Both the position numbers and the translations under genes were made by a program. DNA of 64,000 nucleotides from Mantamonas sphyraenae (taxonomy: Eukaryota; CRuMs; Mantamonadidae). The stretch spans positions 124,001 to 188,000 of the forward strand of contig JAPMXV010000043.1 in the NCBI GenBank assembly GCA_026936335.1, written 5' to 3'. Below the pieces are notes generated by a model, which was not told the DNA's origin, made no database searches, and worked only from the letters and a program-made list of their open reading frames with translations. Shown here piece by piece: positions 10,309-22,083 of the stretch. How positions within the stretch are numbered: the first letter of the stretch is position 1; each line of letters starts with the position of its first letter.

Positions 10309-11856
10309 ATGGAGACCAGGAGAGAAGAGCAGTGCCTTGTGGGCGTCGGCCTCGGCAAAACTTTTTTCCTGCGAATGGTGAGTTGTTCAGGAAGTGCAGG
10401 AGGGCATGGTTTGGGATGAAGGAACACTGACAGGGTGACATGGATGTGACTGTTTCACCATTGTGGTGGTGGTGTGGTTTGTGGTGACGTTGGAACACAC
10501 AGGGGAAGCGCGGACGCAAGGCGAGCACGAGCAGCGGTTCGAAGAAGCGCAAAACCACGTCGGGGAGCGTCGAGACACAAAAGGCAGAGGAGGAGGAGCT
10601 GTTGGAGCTGACTTTGTCGGCAGTGGACAATGTGGACGACGCGGCAGCAGGGAGCGACTTTGTGTTGCCGCCTCCACGAGTGGACGGGGCCACGGTGAGT
10701 GTTTTCCACGGTGACGCAATGTCAAAAAGCAGCCGACGCAGCAAGGCCTTGGTCTCGGAGGAACGGAAGACTGACACGCGTGTGCCGGGATGGGGATTCT
10801 TGCACGGATTGGGCGGCGACACACACACAGATCACCATGCAAACACGCATCCTGAATCCATACCTGGTGTGCACGCTCTGCATGGGGTACTTTCGGGAGG
10901 CGAGCACCATCGACGAGTGCCTTCATACATGTGAGTGGGGAGAGCCGCAGGCGGAGTGTTTGGCACAGCGGGTGTGGCCAGGATGGAGGAGGAAGGGATG
11001 CTGACATGTGTGGCGACGTGTGCGACGGAGTTCAGTTTGCAAGTGCTGCCTGTACAAATGGTTCAGCGAAGACAAGCCGGCCCACGAATGTCCAACGTGC
11101 GGGGTGGAACTGAGACACCCGCTGGAACACTTGCGTCCTGACAGGCACCTGCAGAATCTGGTGAACAAGGTGTTTCCGTGGTTCCCGCGCCAGGAGCGCG
11201 AGGAGGAGATCATTTTTTATTTGGAGAACAACATGGACGTTCCCGCGAGCGACGCAGACGAGGAGCTGGGCATCGACCTGGCCGAGTTTATCCGGGAGCA
11301 CAGACGCAACGGACACAGCAGCAGCAGCAGTAGCAGCAGCAGTAGCAGCAGCAGCAACAGAAACAACACAAGCAGCAGCGGCGGCGGCGGCGAGTACGAC
11401 GAAGGTCCTCCAGTACGGAACGGGCACGGCAACAAGGCTTGGACGAAGCACGAGGCGTTTGGGAGCTCGCATGGAGGAAAGACAGTGGCGCTGCGTCTGG
11501 TGTTGGACGATGGGTACGTGGAGGGAGGAGGCAAAGCAAGACCAAGCAAGCACCACACTCAATCGCTCACACTCACCCCACCCCACCCCACCACCCACAG
11601 GGAAGAGGAACTGGCCAACTTGCCCAACGCACGCGTGACGGTCCCTGTGCACAGCACAGTGGCCATGGTGCAAAAGTACATTCGGTTGGAGCTGGGCCTG
11701 GACGAGAACGACCAACTGGAGGTGTTGTGCAAGGGGCAGACATTGGGCACGGAACACCACATGGACTTTGTGCAACGTACGCTGTGGCAAAGCAAAGAGG
11801 CAATGGTGCTGCAGTATCGCCAGCGGAATCAGCCAATTCATTCATGGTTTCTGTGA
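10309..11856 (+). CDS. Polycomb group RING finger protein (PCGF/BMI1-like), RING plus RAWUL
   Basis: Likely exons are 10309-10377, 10503-10694, 10831-10930, 11036-11513 and 11601-11856. Phases agree and give about 364 residues. The RING reads NPYLVCTLCMGYF, ECLHT joined to FCKCCLYKW, and CPTCGVEL, with the Cys and His spacing of PCGF proteins. A RAWUL domain at the C-terminus (ARVTVPVHSTVAMV... LEVLCKGQ... VLQYR) confirms the family. It should pair with a RING1-type E3 to monoubiquitylate H2A. The first exon and its start are the weakest part of the model. The last intron (11514-11600, 87 bp, C/A-rich before CCCACAG) is divisible by three and has no stop, so retention would keep the frame. 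Two AGC runs encode poly-Ser in the linker. It starts 38 bp after the preceding gene and converges with the next, 13 bp between stops. Confidence 0.8.
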
Positions 11857-11869
11857 CATTCGGCTCCAT

Positions 11870-14800
11870 TCACCTGTAGAGGCGTCCCAGGCGCGACAGG
11901 CGGTTGCCTCGTCTGCCAGAAGGGGTGGCCATGTCTTGGACGAGTTGGCGAGTGCGTGCGTCGCGGCTGGCGGCATTGGAGGCATTGGACGCAGCTGCAG
12001 AGGAAGAGGAAGCTCCCGCGGACGCCGAGCCGCGCGGAAGCATGATGGTGCCTCCAGAGGAAGAGCGGTAGGTCTGCGATGTGCGACCACGGTCATCAAC
12101 GGTGCGTGTGGACCGCATGACGGCGTCAAACATGCGGGAGACAAGCTCAAGCTTGCGTGTGACGGTGTACAACTCCTCCTCGAGCTCGTTGTGTCTGTTT
12201 TCTGCATCACGCACCAGTTGCATCTTGCCCTCTTGCGCGTCTTTGGGCGGCGCCTGTTCGTTGAGGTAGCCCATGAGTTCGATGGGGACGGAGTTGAGAA
12301 GAGGCGACGCCTGCTTGAGCTTGAGGCTGGCCTTTTGTTCGCGTTCCAGAATCTGCTGCAAGGACAGCATGATGTTGTTCAGCTTGCGAATATCTCGTTT
12401 GGCCTCTTCGAGCACCTGGTCGCGTGTGGGCATGCGTGCAGTGACGTGTGCGCCTGCGAGGACGTCCGAGGAGGCGCCTGTGCTGTTGCTGCTGCTGCTG
12501 TGCTTGCGAACGCGGATGTCGTCGTCGTCGGCGTCTGTGTCAACACCGTCGAGAGCGCCGTCTGTCTGCGAGCTGGTTGTCTGAGAAAAGGGAAACAAAG
12601 GCGAGATAAGGTGGGGCGTGCCGTCGATGGAGCCATTCTGCTCGCGCACGTTCATCGCGCCCCTGCGCTTGCGCACCTTTTGCATGAGTGCCGAACCCAG
12701 GGCGTACATCATGTTTTTGTCTCGCAGCAGCGTGTACTGGCCATCGACAGCCTTGGCCAGCTTCCGGCGAGCCAAAGCGTACACCACGTCGGAGGTGTTG
12801 TTCATGGTGTCCCAATCGTACTCGAGAGCCTCGGAAATGATGCGCGAGGTGTCCACAGAGGAAGAAGAAGCGGCACGGTCGCCGAAAAGTTGCTTTGCAC
12901 TGAGGATGGGTGCTTTTGGCACGGTGAACGGCGACACGCAAGGCTGACTCGTGTCCAGGCTCATGTTCAGAGGCGCGTGGTACTTGGTCAGGTAGCGCTT
13001 GATCTTTGCATTGTCGCTTGCCAAATCGTGCTTGAGCTGCTTGTGAAAGGCACACAGGGGTGGGTTCTTGCTGCTGGCCATGACCACGCCCGAATAGTCC
13101 TTTTGCTTGCTTCCGGATTTGCCCTTGCTTCCGGCGTCGGTGTTGTGGACCGCCGGCACCATGCAGCCCGTCCAGGTGCAGAAAAACGGATAGCTGCGGC
13201 TGATCTTGCCCTGGCTGACGGTGGTGGATGCGCTGGCCGGCGATGGCGGTGGCGAGGCGCTGCGCGAGCTCGCACGCGACAAGCGGCCAGAACGCGACTT
13301 TTTGCGGCCTTTGGCCGAGGACGAGGCGGAAGAAGACGAGGAGAGGGAGTCTGGGGTGGGTGGCAGGAGTTCAAACTCAACAAGGGTGTCTGGTTTGGGC
13401 GGGAGCATGGCAGGGCGCTGGTTGAGCAGTGACGAGCTCTTGAGATCGGCCATGTGGGAGGCGCTGTAGGTGTAGAGGAGGGTGGTGAAGATGTTTGTGC
13501 GCGGGCTGGCGTGTTGGTCGTCGAGATCGTGGTCGTCGTGGTGCTCGTCGCCTCTCCGGCGCGCATCTGCCCGTTCTTGCTGTAGGGCGTGGGTGCGAGG
13601 TTTGTACAGAGGAGGAATGCGCACGTGGGCGTGCACGTGAAATTGCTTGGTCTGGTCAGAGCGCATGGGCGACAGGGCCATGGCATTCGGCGCCAGCGGG
13701 CTGCGTAGCAGGTACACTGTCATGAGCTCGAGCATCTCCAGGTCGGACAGTGCCACAAGGTGGTACTGCTTCTTTTGGTGGCTGTTTGTGCGGCTGATGT
13801 CGGGTCGCCTCACGGCCACGTACAGATGGCGAAGGCAAGCGGTCACGTCGGACACCTGATAGGTGGCCTCCAGAGTCTCCATGTCGTCTTGGGTGACCAT
13901 GTTGCCATGTTTGTCCAGCACGCCGGCCTCGATGAGGTTTCCCACGTTGGCAGCAGCAAAGTGGAGGGCCTTGGGCGAGGCGAGACACGAGGCAGCCTCG
14001 TCGCTCTCTGGCTCGAATTCGGCCTCCATGTACGACTCGGGGCTCATCTTGCGACCGCCTCCCTTGCTGGTGGCCTGCCGTGTGACGAGCATGCCCGAGT
14101 AGTCGCGGACCTCGCGCACAAACTCTTTCACTTCGCGTTGCAAGGCGTACGTCCGGAACGGGGACAGGTAGCTGGCCGACGACGTCCCTGCACTGCTGTT
14201 GTCGTGCACCCCGCCGCCGCGTGTACTGTTGCCTGCAAGATTGTTGAGCACGCGCTCTTCTTCGCAGTAGTAGATGTGGCCCTGCAGGAGCTCTGGCGAC
14301 AGAACACGTAACCATCCGATGGCCTTGGATGTCATCAGCATCGATGTGGAAAACGCTGGCAGGCGCTGCGCGTGCTCGGGATACCATCGAGCCAGCACAG
14401 AGCTGCGTGCGACTCCTCCATACGCCGTGGCGCTGCTACTGGAGCCAGCACCGTCGTCGTCTTCGTCGTCGTCGTCGTCGTCGTCATCGTCGTCGTCGTC
14501 TTCGTCCTGCTGGCCCTTGGCCGACTTTGTGCTGTTGCGGCGTTGCTTGGACAAGCGCACATCCTGACCCGGGGGCGGCTCCATGTCGTGGGTGAGCAGG
14601 TGGACAATGTCCCTCATGGAGGCGTAGAGCTTGCTCATGCGACGGATGCCACCCTTGCCCGAGGCGCTGCTTTTGCGACCTTGGGCAGCAGAGACGACGT
14701 TGAGGAGTTGGGGCGTAGAGGTGCGGGAGCGGTCGTCAAAGGGGAACTTGACGCGGTAGATGCGCCGCACAAACACGCGGGCGCCGTCTTCCACGTTCTT

Positions 14801-15602
14801 CTTCTTGAGAATGAGGCGTGCGGCCTCTGCAGCGAGCAGGCCAAAGGAGATGTCCACAGCCTGTTCAACTTCGGTAAACACAACCTGGCCCTGCGTGTCG
14901 TCGGTGAGTCTGCTGAGGAAAGCGCGCCACTCGAGATCGTCCACGCTTTCCTCGCACTGCTCCTGGGCCACGCTGTTGACGTGTTCCAGCATCATGTCGG
15001 CCAAACGCGACGTCTTTTCCATCTCCGCCAGGCCTTCCATAAACTTGCGCTTCAGCTTCTTCTCTGTGACGGCAAACGACTTTTGGTTGCGGCCGTTCAG
15101 CACGTTGCTTTCCAACTCGACCTGCGCCACGAGGCCACTGACTTCAAAGTGGAACTTGTGCTGCGCCCGAGCGTGGTGTGAGCCAACATGTGGAAACACT
15201 CTGGGGTGGCACGTCTGCACACGCTTCCTCTCACCTTGCGTCGTTTGAGCTCGCGGATGTTCTGTTTGTGGCGCAGCAACTGAAAGTCGCGCAACGCTCG
15301 CTGGTGCGACAGGTACAGCTGCGCAAATACGGGCTGTGGGTCAGCAGCAAAGCAATCATTGTTTAAAGACGAGGCAACGTGTATTCTGGAGAGTGGGAAA
15401 GCACAGGCAGACTCACCTCGGCCTCCTGGCGCACTGTGTCGAGCTGATGGGCGGCCAGGCTGGTAACCACGCCGAAACGGGTGCCTTCTGGGGCGATGGT
15501 GGGCTCGGTCGACCCGCTTTCGTCCTCACCCTCTGCTTTGCCCAACTTGTCCAGCTCCAGCGAAGCACGCAGCTCGCCAAACACCTGACCAAAGTCGGTC
15601 AT
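11870..15602 (-). CDS. Large coiled-coil protein of unknown function with possible C3H zinc cluster
   Basis: Three exons, 15602-15417, 15333-15235 and 15160-11870 (donors GTGAGT and GTGAGA), splice in phase 0 to 1,191 residues. I do not recognise the family. The first 250 residues are helical and charged. An Asp run (GTC repeat on the plus strand near 14453-14510) sits near residue 330. Around residues 760-830 is FFCTWTGC followed about 31 residues later by PPLCAFHKQL, a C-x4-C...C-x2-H arrangement like the C3Hc3H zinc module of KANSL2/INO80D; this match is weak. The last 200 residues form a coiled coil (EEAKRDIRKLNNIMLSLQQI) and a Ser/Ala-rich, basic tail. Its start codon overlaps the stop of the upstream Treslin gene by the sequence ATGA, so the true start may lie elsewhere. 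Confidence 0.7.
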
Positions 15603-18600
15603 CGTTGCCTTGCGCGCTTGCGCGCACTCTTGCGCAACGGCGTCTCCAGGATCACTTCCAGGTTGTCGATGACGTCGTCTGCGCCGTGGCCATTGGAAGC
15701 ACGTGTTGGATATTGGGCGAGGCCGTCGTTGTCGTCATCGTCGTCCTCGCCTTCGTGATCGCTGTCCCAGGCCACGCTGCTGCTGCTGCTGTCGCCTGCG
15801 AGCACGACAACACCCTCTTCGTCGCGAGGCCATCGTCTCCGCTTGCGACTGTTGCTGCTGTTGAGATTGCTGCTGCTACTGGTGGTGTTGGTGGTGGCTG
15901 CGTCGTTGCGGGGTTGTTGGCGCAGACCTTGGCCACGTCGAAACAGCGACGAGTTGGATCGGAACAGGTTGTTGCTTTCACCGGCATCCACCTGACTCGT
16001 CAGAGACAGTTGCGCATTCTGCATGGCCATTTGCTTGGCCAGCTTGCCCTTGTTCTTGCGCGGCGACCGTCTCAGCGGCGCCCCGGCATTGCTGGTCTTG
16101 AGTCGGGGTTGGGCACGCACCACGGGACTGTCTTCAAACTTGAGCTTGCGCGCCGCCACTTGGCTTTGTTCTTTGGCGTCGCGCGGCATGGTGGAGGAGC
16201 CCGCCGTGGCTCCTGGCCCAGGCACGGTGCCATTTGTTCCTGAATTCGTCTCCATGACCGACTGGGGCCGAATTCGCTTCTTTGTGGACTTGGACTTGGT
16301 GGTGGCCGCAGTCGCCTTGGTGGCAGCGCTGCTGCGGTTCGCAGACTCTTTCTTTGAGGAGCCGCCGCGGCGTTTGCCGGTCCTGCCGCCACGGGTGTTT
16401 GCAAGCGGCACGACTTGGCGAAAGAGGTGGCTCTGGTTGTTGAGACCCTTTGTAAAGTGGTTGAGCTCCTGGACGGCAATGCGTCCAAACTTGCCCTTGT
16501 CGCTTGCGCCCTGCTCCGCGGCGTCTGCAGCAGCAGCGCGTTCCACAGCATCCAAGGGGACGGGAGACTCGAGCTTGTCCATCCACGCGTCGATGCGTTG
16601 TTTGGCGCGAAAGGCGCGCGTGTTGTGTGCCGGAGATGCCTTGATGGGAGAGATCTGGGTGAGGTGAGTAGGCACCCGGGCGCCGAAGCGGTGGTAGATC
16701 TCCAGGAGGGACTTTGGGTACTGGTCAGCGTAGTGGGTGGCCAGGGAATCGAGGTAGTGGAGGAAGCCACCTTCGCTGGGGGCCATCAGGATGCTAATGT
16801 TTTCACACAGCTGGACGACGCGCTTGAGGGTGGTGTTGCTCAGCTGCTTGGTGGCAGCTGACGGGGAGCGCGTCGAGGTAGATTGGTCAGCAGACTGTTG
16901 CAAAGAGGTCATTTCAAAGCGCATGGCCACTTGCATGCGTGTTTCGCGCACCTTCATGCTCTCACGGGTGAGTCCTTGCAGGATTGCAGTTTTGCAATAC
17001 TCTTGGAGACGTGTGTGCACCTCGGTGGGCAAACTGTGACCACCGGGCCACAGCTGATCGACCACAGCCTCAAGGCTGATGAAGCAGCTGGTGTATCGTT
17101 GCTGGTAGCGTTGGCTCAGGTCCTTGGGCTTCGTCAGCAGGTTGTTCTTCATCACCATGTCCAGAAACGCATTGTGTCCTGCGTGTGCGTCGTTGCCAGA
17201 TGCGGCGATTTCTTCCACAGCCCACGCCATATCTCGCCAAGCAAAGTGTTCCGGGGCGGTGGTTGGGTCAAGCAGCACGGCCACGTACCTCTCCTTCAGC
17301 TGGGCCATGCAGCGTTCGGGTCTATCCTTTGCGTAGGCGGCTGAAGCAGAGGAGGAGGAAGAGGAAGAGGAAAAGAGGAAGAGGAAGAGGATGAGGAGGA
17401 GGTAGTGCGTGTGTGCTCAACATCCATGGCTGCACTCGCATCGGTGGATGCGGCGGCAATTGCCTGACGTGCGTTTTGCATGGCCTTGGCACGCAAGAAG
17501 CAGTGCTCTCTGTACGAAGCCTCGAGCTCGGTGTGTTGCACGACCTGTTGGGTTTCCAACTGCATGGCCGCCTCAGAGACCGATTGGTTTGCGCTGTCGT
17601 CCAAGACAAGCAGATCGGTGTCGTACGCAGCACCGTGTTCGATCCAGGCCAGCGACGGGTCATGTTGCTGGTATTGCAGCATCCAATCGACCACAGGCGC
17701 CATCGCCTGCCGATGTTTGGGTTGCCAGGGCGTTTCCAGGCCGTCATCGTGGCTTTCGAGGTCGTCGGCCTCGTCCTCCTCGACTTCCGTGCCCAGATCC
17801 AGGCGTGCATCCGTCGAGGCCAGAATGGAATATGTGGCAAACTGATCGACAGGCTGTAGAGCATCCAGAAGAGTTCCGACGTCGCGTGCGAGCTGCTGCG
17901 GAGCTTGCTGGTGCAGCAGTTCGGATTTGTGGGAGGCAGCCCACTGCGTGACGGAGAGGAACTGCTGCGGCTCTTGCTCGTCGTGTTGGGCGTCTTCTGT
18001 GTCCAGGGTGTCCTTAAGTGTGTTCATATGCAAGGAAAGTGGACAGCCGCGACGCAGTGAGCGTGCCACCAATGTAGTTGGCGTGAAGGGTTCGAGCACA
18101 AAGGTGCTGGACGAGGTGTCGACGAGTAGTGCGCGCCACGAAAGCGTCATCCAAGCAACGAGGAGCGTCAACAGAGCAGTTTCGTCATCAGAGGAACCGC
18201 TGAGGACGTAGTGCTGGCCATGTCGTTTGTACCAGGCGGGGACGACGGTGTCGAGGCGCACCGAGGCCACCAAATCCATGTCGAGCGTGTTGGACGAGCT
18301 GTGCGCGTCGTCGTCACCATTTTCGTGGCGAATCTGCTGGCCATCGCTGGCACGGGCTTCAGTGGTGCACCTGTACAGCGGGAGCGCATGCAAAGAAGAC
18401 AAGAGACACACGCCCGGCCCGTCCGCAAACAAGAGCCTGAGGGTGGCAGGCGTGGGCGTTTGTGGATCGAGGGCGTCCGTATCGATGTCTTCGGAGGAAG
18501 CAGTGGCAAGGCCGTGGGTGCGCAGATTGGGCAGGTGCGGAGCGTGAGAATAAATTAGGCTAGCGGTGGTGAGGACCTGTCCGGCGAGCAGGAGGGATTC

Positions 18601-19743
18601 GATGGCCACAAGGCGACTGGGAGCAAACGCGTCGAGGAGTGAGGAGCAGGCTGCAAGTCCAAGCAGGTCTGTGGCATGTGGGATGAGGAGGAGGGAAGAA
18701 CCCGAACTGTGGAGCGTGGTGGTGTTTGCAGATGGGGGGTCGAGCAGTTGGGGTTGAATGATGCGTTGAGCCTGATGGTTGCAATGCCATGTGTCGATCC
18801 AGCACAGTTGTACCTGGTGCTCCTGGAACTGCTGGCCTAGGGATCGCCAGCCGTCCTGGAGTTTTGCGGCGAGGCTGCTCATGGTCTGGTGCTGTTTCAG
18901 TCGTGCAAACTCGGTGCTGCTGTTGGAAGGGGCGGCGTGTTCTGTGTTGCTGGTGTGTGTCCAGCGAAGAAGCTCGGAGAGGGTGCGTGGGGCGGAGGTG
19001 ATCAACAGCAGCTCCCGCGACGAAGGGGACTGCTCCGAGGCCGTTTGGTCGGCTTGGACATCCTGCACAAACACATCCTGCACCCATTGTGCCAGATGGA
19101 GCTGGTCGGACGAAGAGGCAGAGGATGTGAGGCGTGGTCCGGGGTCACTGCGGCTCTGCCAGCGAAAGTCGGTGAGGGCCAGCGTGAGCGAGCGCTTGAC
19201 GCTTTCGCTGTGGTCAACGTCAGCCGCCGACTGAGCACCGGCGGCACGAGTAGAAGAGGTGGCTGAAGAGGCGCTCCGGCGGCCCCCCTGCGAGAGGGAA
19301 AGCTTTGTGACCTGCTCGGAGAGAGTGGTGACGAGGTGGGCTCGGAACTGGGCAAAGTGGGCCATGGTGAAGGGCACAAAACAGTTGGAACTGAGCGCAG
19401 AGGTGCGTGCGGTGCGCTTGGTGCGCCTCGACCGACTTGCTTTGTCTGTGCGGCGTTGGGTGTCCTCTGGGGAGGCCGTGGTGGGCTGCCAGGCATCGGG
19501 CTGGATCTGCAGCTGGCCTGTCGAGCTGGCGGAGTTGCAAAACACAAATGCGAGCTCGACAGCACATCCGTCATCGCTGCGTCGGATGATATCGGCCATG
19601 TAGCGCAAGAGAGCGAGGCTGATGTGTTCGCACACGTACTCGACGGCCTCTCCAACGGTGCTACTTGCGGTGCCCCCCGGCACAAATAGCCTTGGGTTGA
19701 CATCCACGACGAGAGCAACCTGCACTGAGGTTGGGTTGTCCAT
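15599..19743 (-). CDS. TICRR: Treslin/TICRR (SLD3-related) replication initiation protein
   Basis: The N-terminal reading frame starts at ATG 19743 and stays open to 17296; the C-terminal frame is open from about 17345 to the stop at 15599. The two are in different frames. A long CT-rich tract ending CTTCAG at about 17346 is a good 3' splice site, so I join them as one gene; the donor (perhaps GTCAGG near 17475) is not fixed. Treslin hallmarks in the N-terminal part are VALVVDVNP at the start, LALTDFRW, ELLLITSAPRTLSELLRW and VQLCWIDTW, matching the order in animal TICRR. The C-terminal exon begins with MAQLKERYVAVLL and carries the conserved KVRETRMQVAMRFEM helix of the Sld3/Treslin core. 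It ends in a basic and acidic tail with KSARKRAR. The role is loading CDC45 at origins after CDK phosphorylation. A (GT)n tract lies just upstream of the start. Confidence 0.8.
17345..17402 (+). repeat. Purine-rich GAGGAA microsatellite at the Treslin intron/exon junction
   Basis: On the plus strand this is an almost uninterrupted GAG/GAA run. On the minus (sense) strand it is the polypyrimidine tract before the proposed CTTCAG acceptor. Read as coding it would give a Ser run followed by Phe/Pro/Leu, which looks like intron translated by accident. Confidence 0.6.
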
Positions 19744-19845
19744 TGTTGGCTGTGATGGGACCCCGAGCAACGAACAACGATCGGCGTGTGCGGAATGTCG
19801 ACTGTTGGGCTGTGTCCGAGTGCGCGCGCGGCATTGTGTGTGTAC

Positions 19846-19847
<2 letters not shown>

Positions 19848-19878
<31 letters not shown>
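19848..19878. repeat. (GT)n microsatellite upstream of Treslin
   Basis: About 31 bp of perfect GT dinucleotide repeat, in the gap between the Treslin start (19743) and the stop of the next gene (19938). Related GT-rich tracts occur in introns elsewhere in the window. Confidence 0.9.
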
Positions 19879-19879
<1 letters not shown>

Positions 19880-19937
19880 GTGTGCTGTGAAAACTCCCCT
19901 CGCATCGTTCACGGTGGTCGTGGGTGGATGCCTGAGT

Positions 19938-21087
19938 TCACGATGCGCCGGACATGAGGCGGATGATCTCTGTAAAGGCCGCGTCCACGCCCAGGCCGCT
20001 CTTGGAGGAGACATAGAAGCTGCGCATGCCCCAAGCCTTGGCCTGCAGTTCACTATCCGACTCGCTGATGACGTTCCCGCCGACATCGTCGACCTTGGTG
20101 CCTACGAGAACGAGGACAGCTTCGCCGCACGCCCTGCGGTTGGGCACGTTCGCGGAGGGTGTCAGTGTTTGGTGGAGCGCAGTGCACTTGGGCACGGCAT
20201 TGCACGAAGCAGGTTTGCGCACGCACTCTGTTTGCCACACGCCATCCACGTACCGTTTGACTTCGTTGCGCCAGTAGCTGAGTTCGGCAAACGACTTTGA
20301 GTCGGTGGTGTCGTAAACAAGCATGACACCCTGCGGGGAGGCGGGGAACGGGGAAATCAAAGAGATGGGAAGCGAGAGGGGGGATGCCATGGGGGCAGTG
20401 GGAGTGAGTGGGATTGGCCGTGGTTTGTAAACGGAAGGGGGGGGGCCGGTGAGGTTGGAGCCAACGCACATTTGTTTCCGGGTAGAACTGCGGGATGAGC
20501 GACTTGTAGCGCTCCTGTCCTCCACAATCCCAGATTTGGAGGGTTGCCTTGGATTGCATCCTGCAGACATGGACAAAGGGGAGGCGGGAGGTTGTGTGAG
20601 TGAGGGGAAGGCGCTGCGATCTTGCGCCAACGGTCGGAGCACTTACTCGCGCTCGCTATCGTCCTTGGTGGAGGAGGAAGAGGAAGAGGAAGAGGATGAG
20701 GATGAGGAGGAAGAGGATGAGGATGAGGAGGAGGAGGATGAGGTCTGATTCTCGTTTGCCTCTTCCTGCGACTGGCTGGCGGACAACTTGGTTGTGCTGC
20801 CTTCGGTGCTGTCCACGGTCGTCTGGCGGCTGAGCATGTCCGCCCCCATGGTCTGCACATACTTGCTCTGAAATTCGTCTGTGATGTATCTGGGTGTGTG
20901 TGGGGTAGGAGAGAGAGACAGGACAGACACAGAGACTTGTCGTGTCAGTGTGTGTGCAAGGACCCTGAGTCGGGGCGACGCACAAGACTCACCGGTGCAA
21001 CAGGGCCGTCTTGCCACAGCGAGCACTGCCAACAAGCAACAGTTTGAGTTTGAGCTGATGCTCGTCAGACGTTTTGGCCTTGAGCAT
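19938..21087 (-). CDS. Atypical Rab-like small GTPase with Ser-rich insert in the switch region
   Basis: Five exons, 21087-20993, 20889-20647, 20560-20470, 20330-20254 and 20133-19938, agree in phase and give 233 residues. The GTPase core is clear: P-loop GSARCGKT, switch I-like RYITDEFQSKYVQTMGAD, then WDCGGQER in place of WDTAGQER, MLVYDTTDSKSF, GTKVDD in place of NKxD, and YVSSKSG. Between switch I and the WDCGGQE strand sits an insert of about 60 residues, including a Ser run near 20670-20740 (sense strand TCC/TCA/TCT). The C-terminus is SGAS, with no cysteine, so it cannot be prenylated. NKxD replaced by TKVD is also seen in some divergent Rab/RJL-type proteins. It is a membrane-traffic-like GTPase of uncertain subfamily. 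It starts 42 bp from the stop of MRPL24 on the same strand. Confidence 0.85.
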
Positions 21088-21129
21088 GAACGATGTGGAA
21101 CTTTTTGTTTGTTTTGGCGGGTGGACGCT

Positions 21130-22083
21130 TCACTGCGCCGGTGCGGCCGCTTCCGTGGATCCAGGCTCAAAGGTGCGCTTAAGGACAACCTCTGCGTCTG
21201 TGTCCTTGTCACTGGTGGGCGCACGCAGCGATTTGCGCTCACTAAGCACTGTGGGGCGTTCCAGAATCTGCCCACTCTTTGTGGCGACGCGCACTTTGGT
21301 TCCGTCCTCTGTGTATGCGAACCGCACTCGTGTGGGCTCCCTGTATCGCACGAGGATGTGAGTGTACACAACTTCTCGCCTGTGGCGTGCCTGCTGTCCA
21401 CTTACCCGCTCTCTGGGTCCAATAGGGACACCTTGGAGACATGCAGCGGTGCTTCCTTGCGGAAGATGCCGCCCGGACGTCCAGGCTGGCTCTTTACATG
21501 CTTGGACACCTGTGTGTGGAGGTGTGTGATGGAGGGATGTGCCATGTGATGCAACATGACGTAGGTGCGAATGTGTGTCAGCTCGGTGGATGCGTTGCAG
21601 AGATGTGACGAGTCCGTCCTCTGGTTTGGACGGTCGCCGTCCATCCATGGCGCTAGATTGCGTCCTCGGGTTTGTGTGTGTGGTGTGTGTGTGGTGTGTG
21701 TGTGTATGTGTGCTCTGTGCATCGACGCAGCACCCTTTGGGCCTTTGTGTTCGCGTTCACTGTGTGGGTGTCGTGTGATTGCAACCTACCAAGTTGACTC
21801 CGCTGACAATGACCTTGTTGGCTTTGCGGAGCACCTTGACCACCTCGCCCTCGCTGCCTTTGTCCTTGCCCACCATCACACGCACTGTATCACCGCGCAG
21901 GATGCGCCAGTTCTTGAACGGCTTCACAGCCTTGTACTTCTTGCCACGGGTCTGCTGGGCAAGCATGCCTGCGCCTTCGGCAAGGACACTGGACACGCTT
22001 CCCCGCTGCACCAGGCCTGCCACAGACGCACAAACGCCAGTTGCCTGTCCGAGTCCTCCTGCTGTTCGTGCCCGTGCAAACAT
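21130..22083 (-). CDS. MRPL24: Mitochondrial ribosomal protein L24 (uL24m)
   Basis: Three exons, 22083-21790 (donor GTAGGT), 21509-21406 (donor GTAAGT) and 21340-21130, are in phase and give 202 residues. The KOW region reads [18 protein letters not shown] and [21 protein letters not shown], followed by [23 protein letters not shown] and [21 protein letters not shown]. This is the order of mitochondrial L24. The N-terminal 45 residues are rich in Ala, Arg and Ser and low in acid, as expected for a mitochondrial presequence. The protein binds 23S-type rRNA early in large-subunit assembly. It is head-to-head with a membrane protein gene, 44 bp between ATGs. Confidence 0.93.

Noticed and set aside
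11768-13432. 554-codon plus-strand open frame
   Set aside because: It lies wholly antisense to the coiled-coil gene, has no domain, and its composition (His, Val, Arg-rich) is what the reverse of GC3-rich codons produces.
15599-15602. Bacterial-type operon coupling as proof of horizontal transfer
   Set aside because: Both genes have eukaryotic introns and one is Treslin, so the ATGA overlap reflects compaction or a wrong start rather than bacterial origin.
19848-19878. Telomere-like or origin function for the GT tract
   Set aside because: It is a plain dinucleotide microsatellite; similar GT tracts sit in introns at 5933-5948 and 41010-41035, so no special role is supported.
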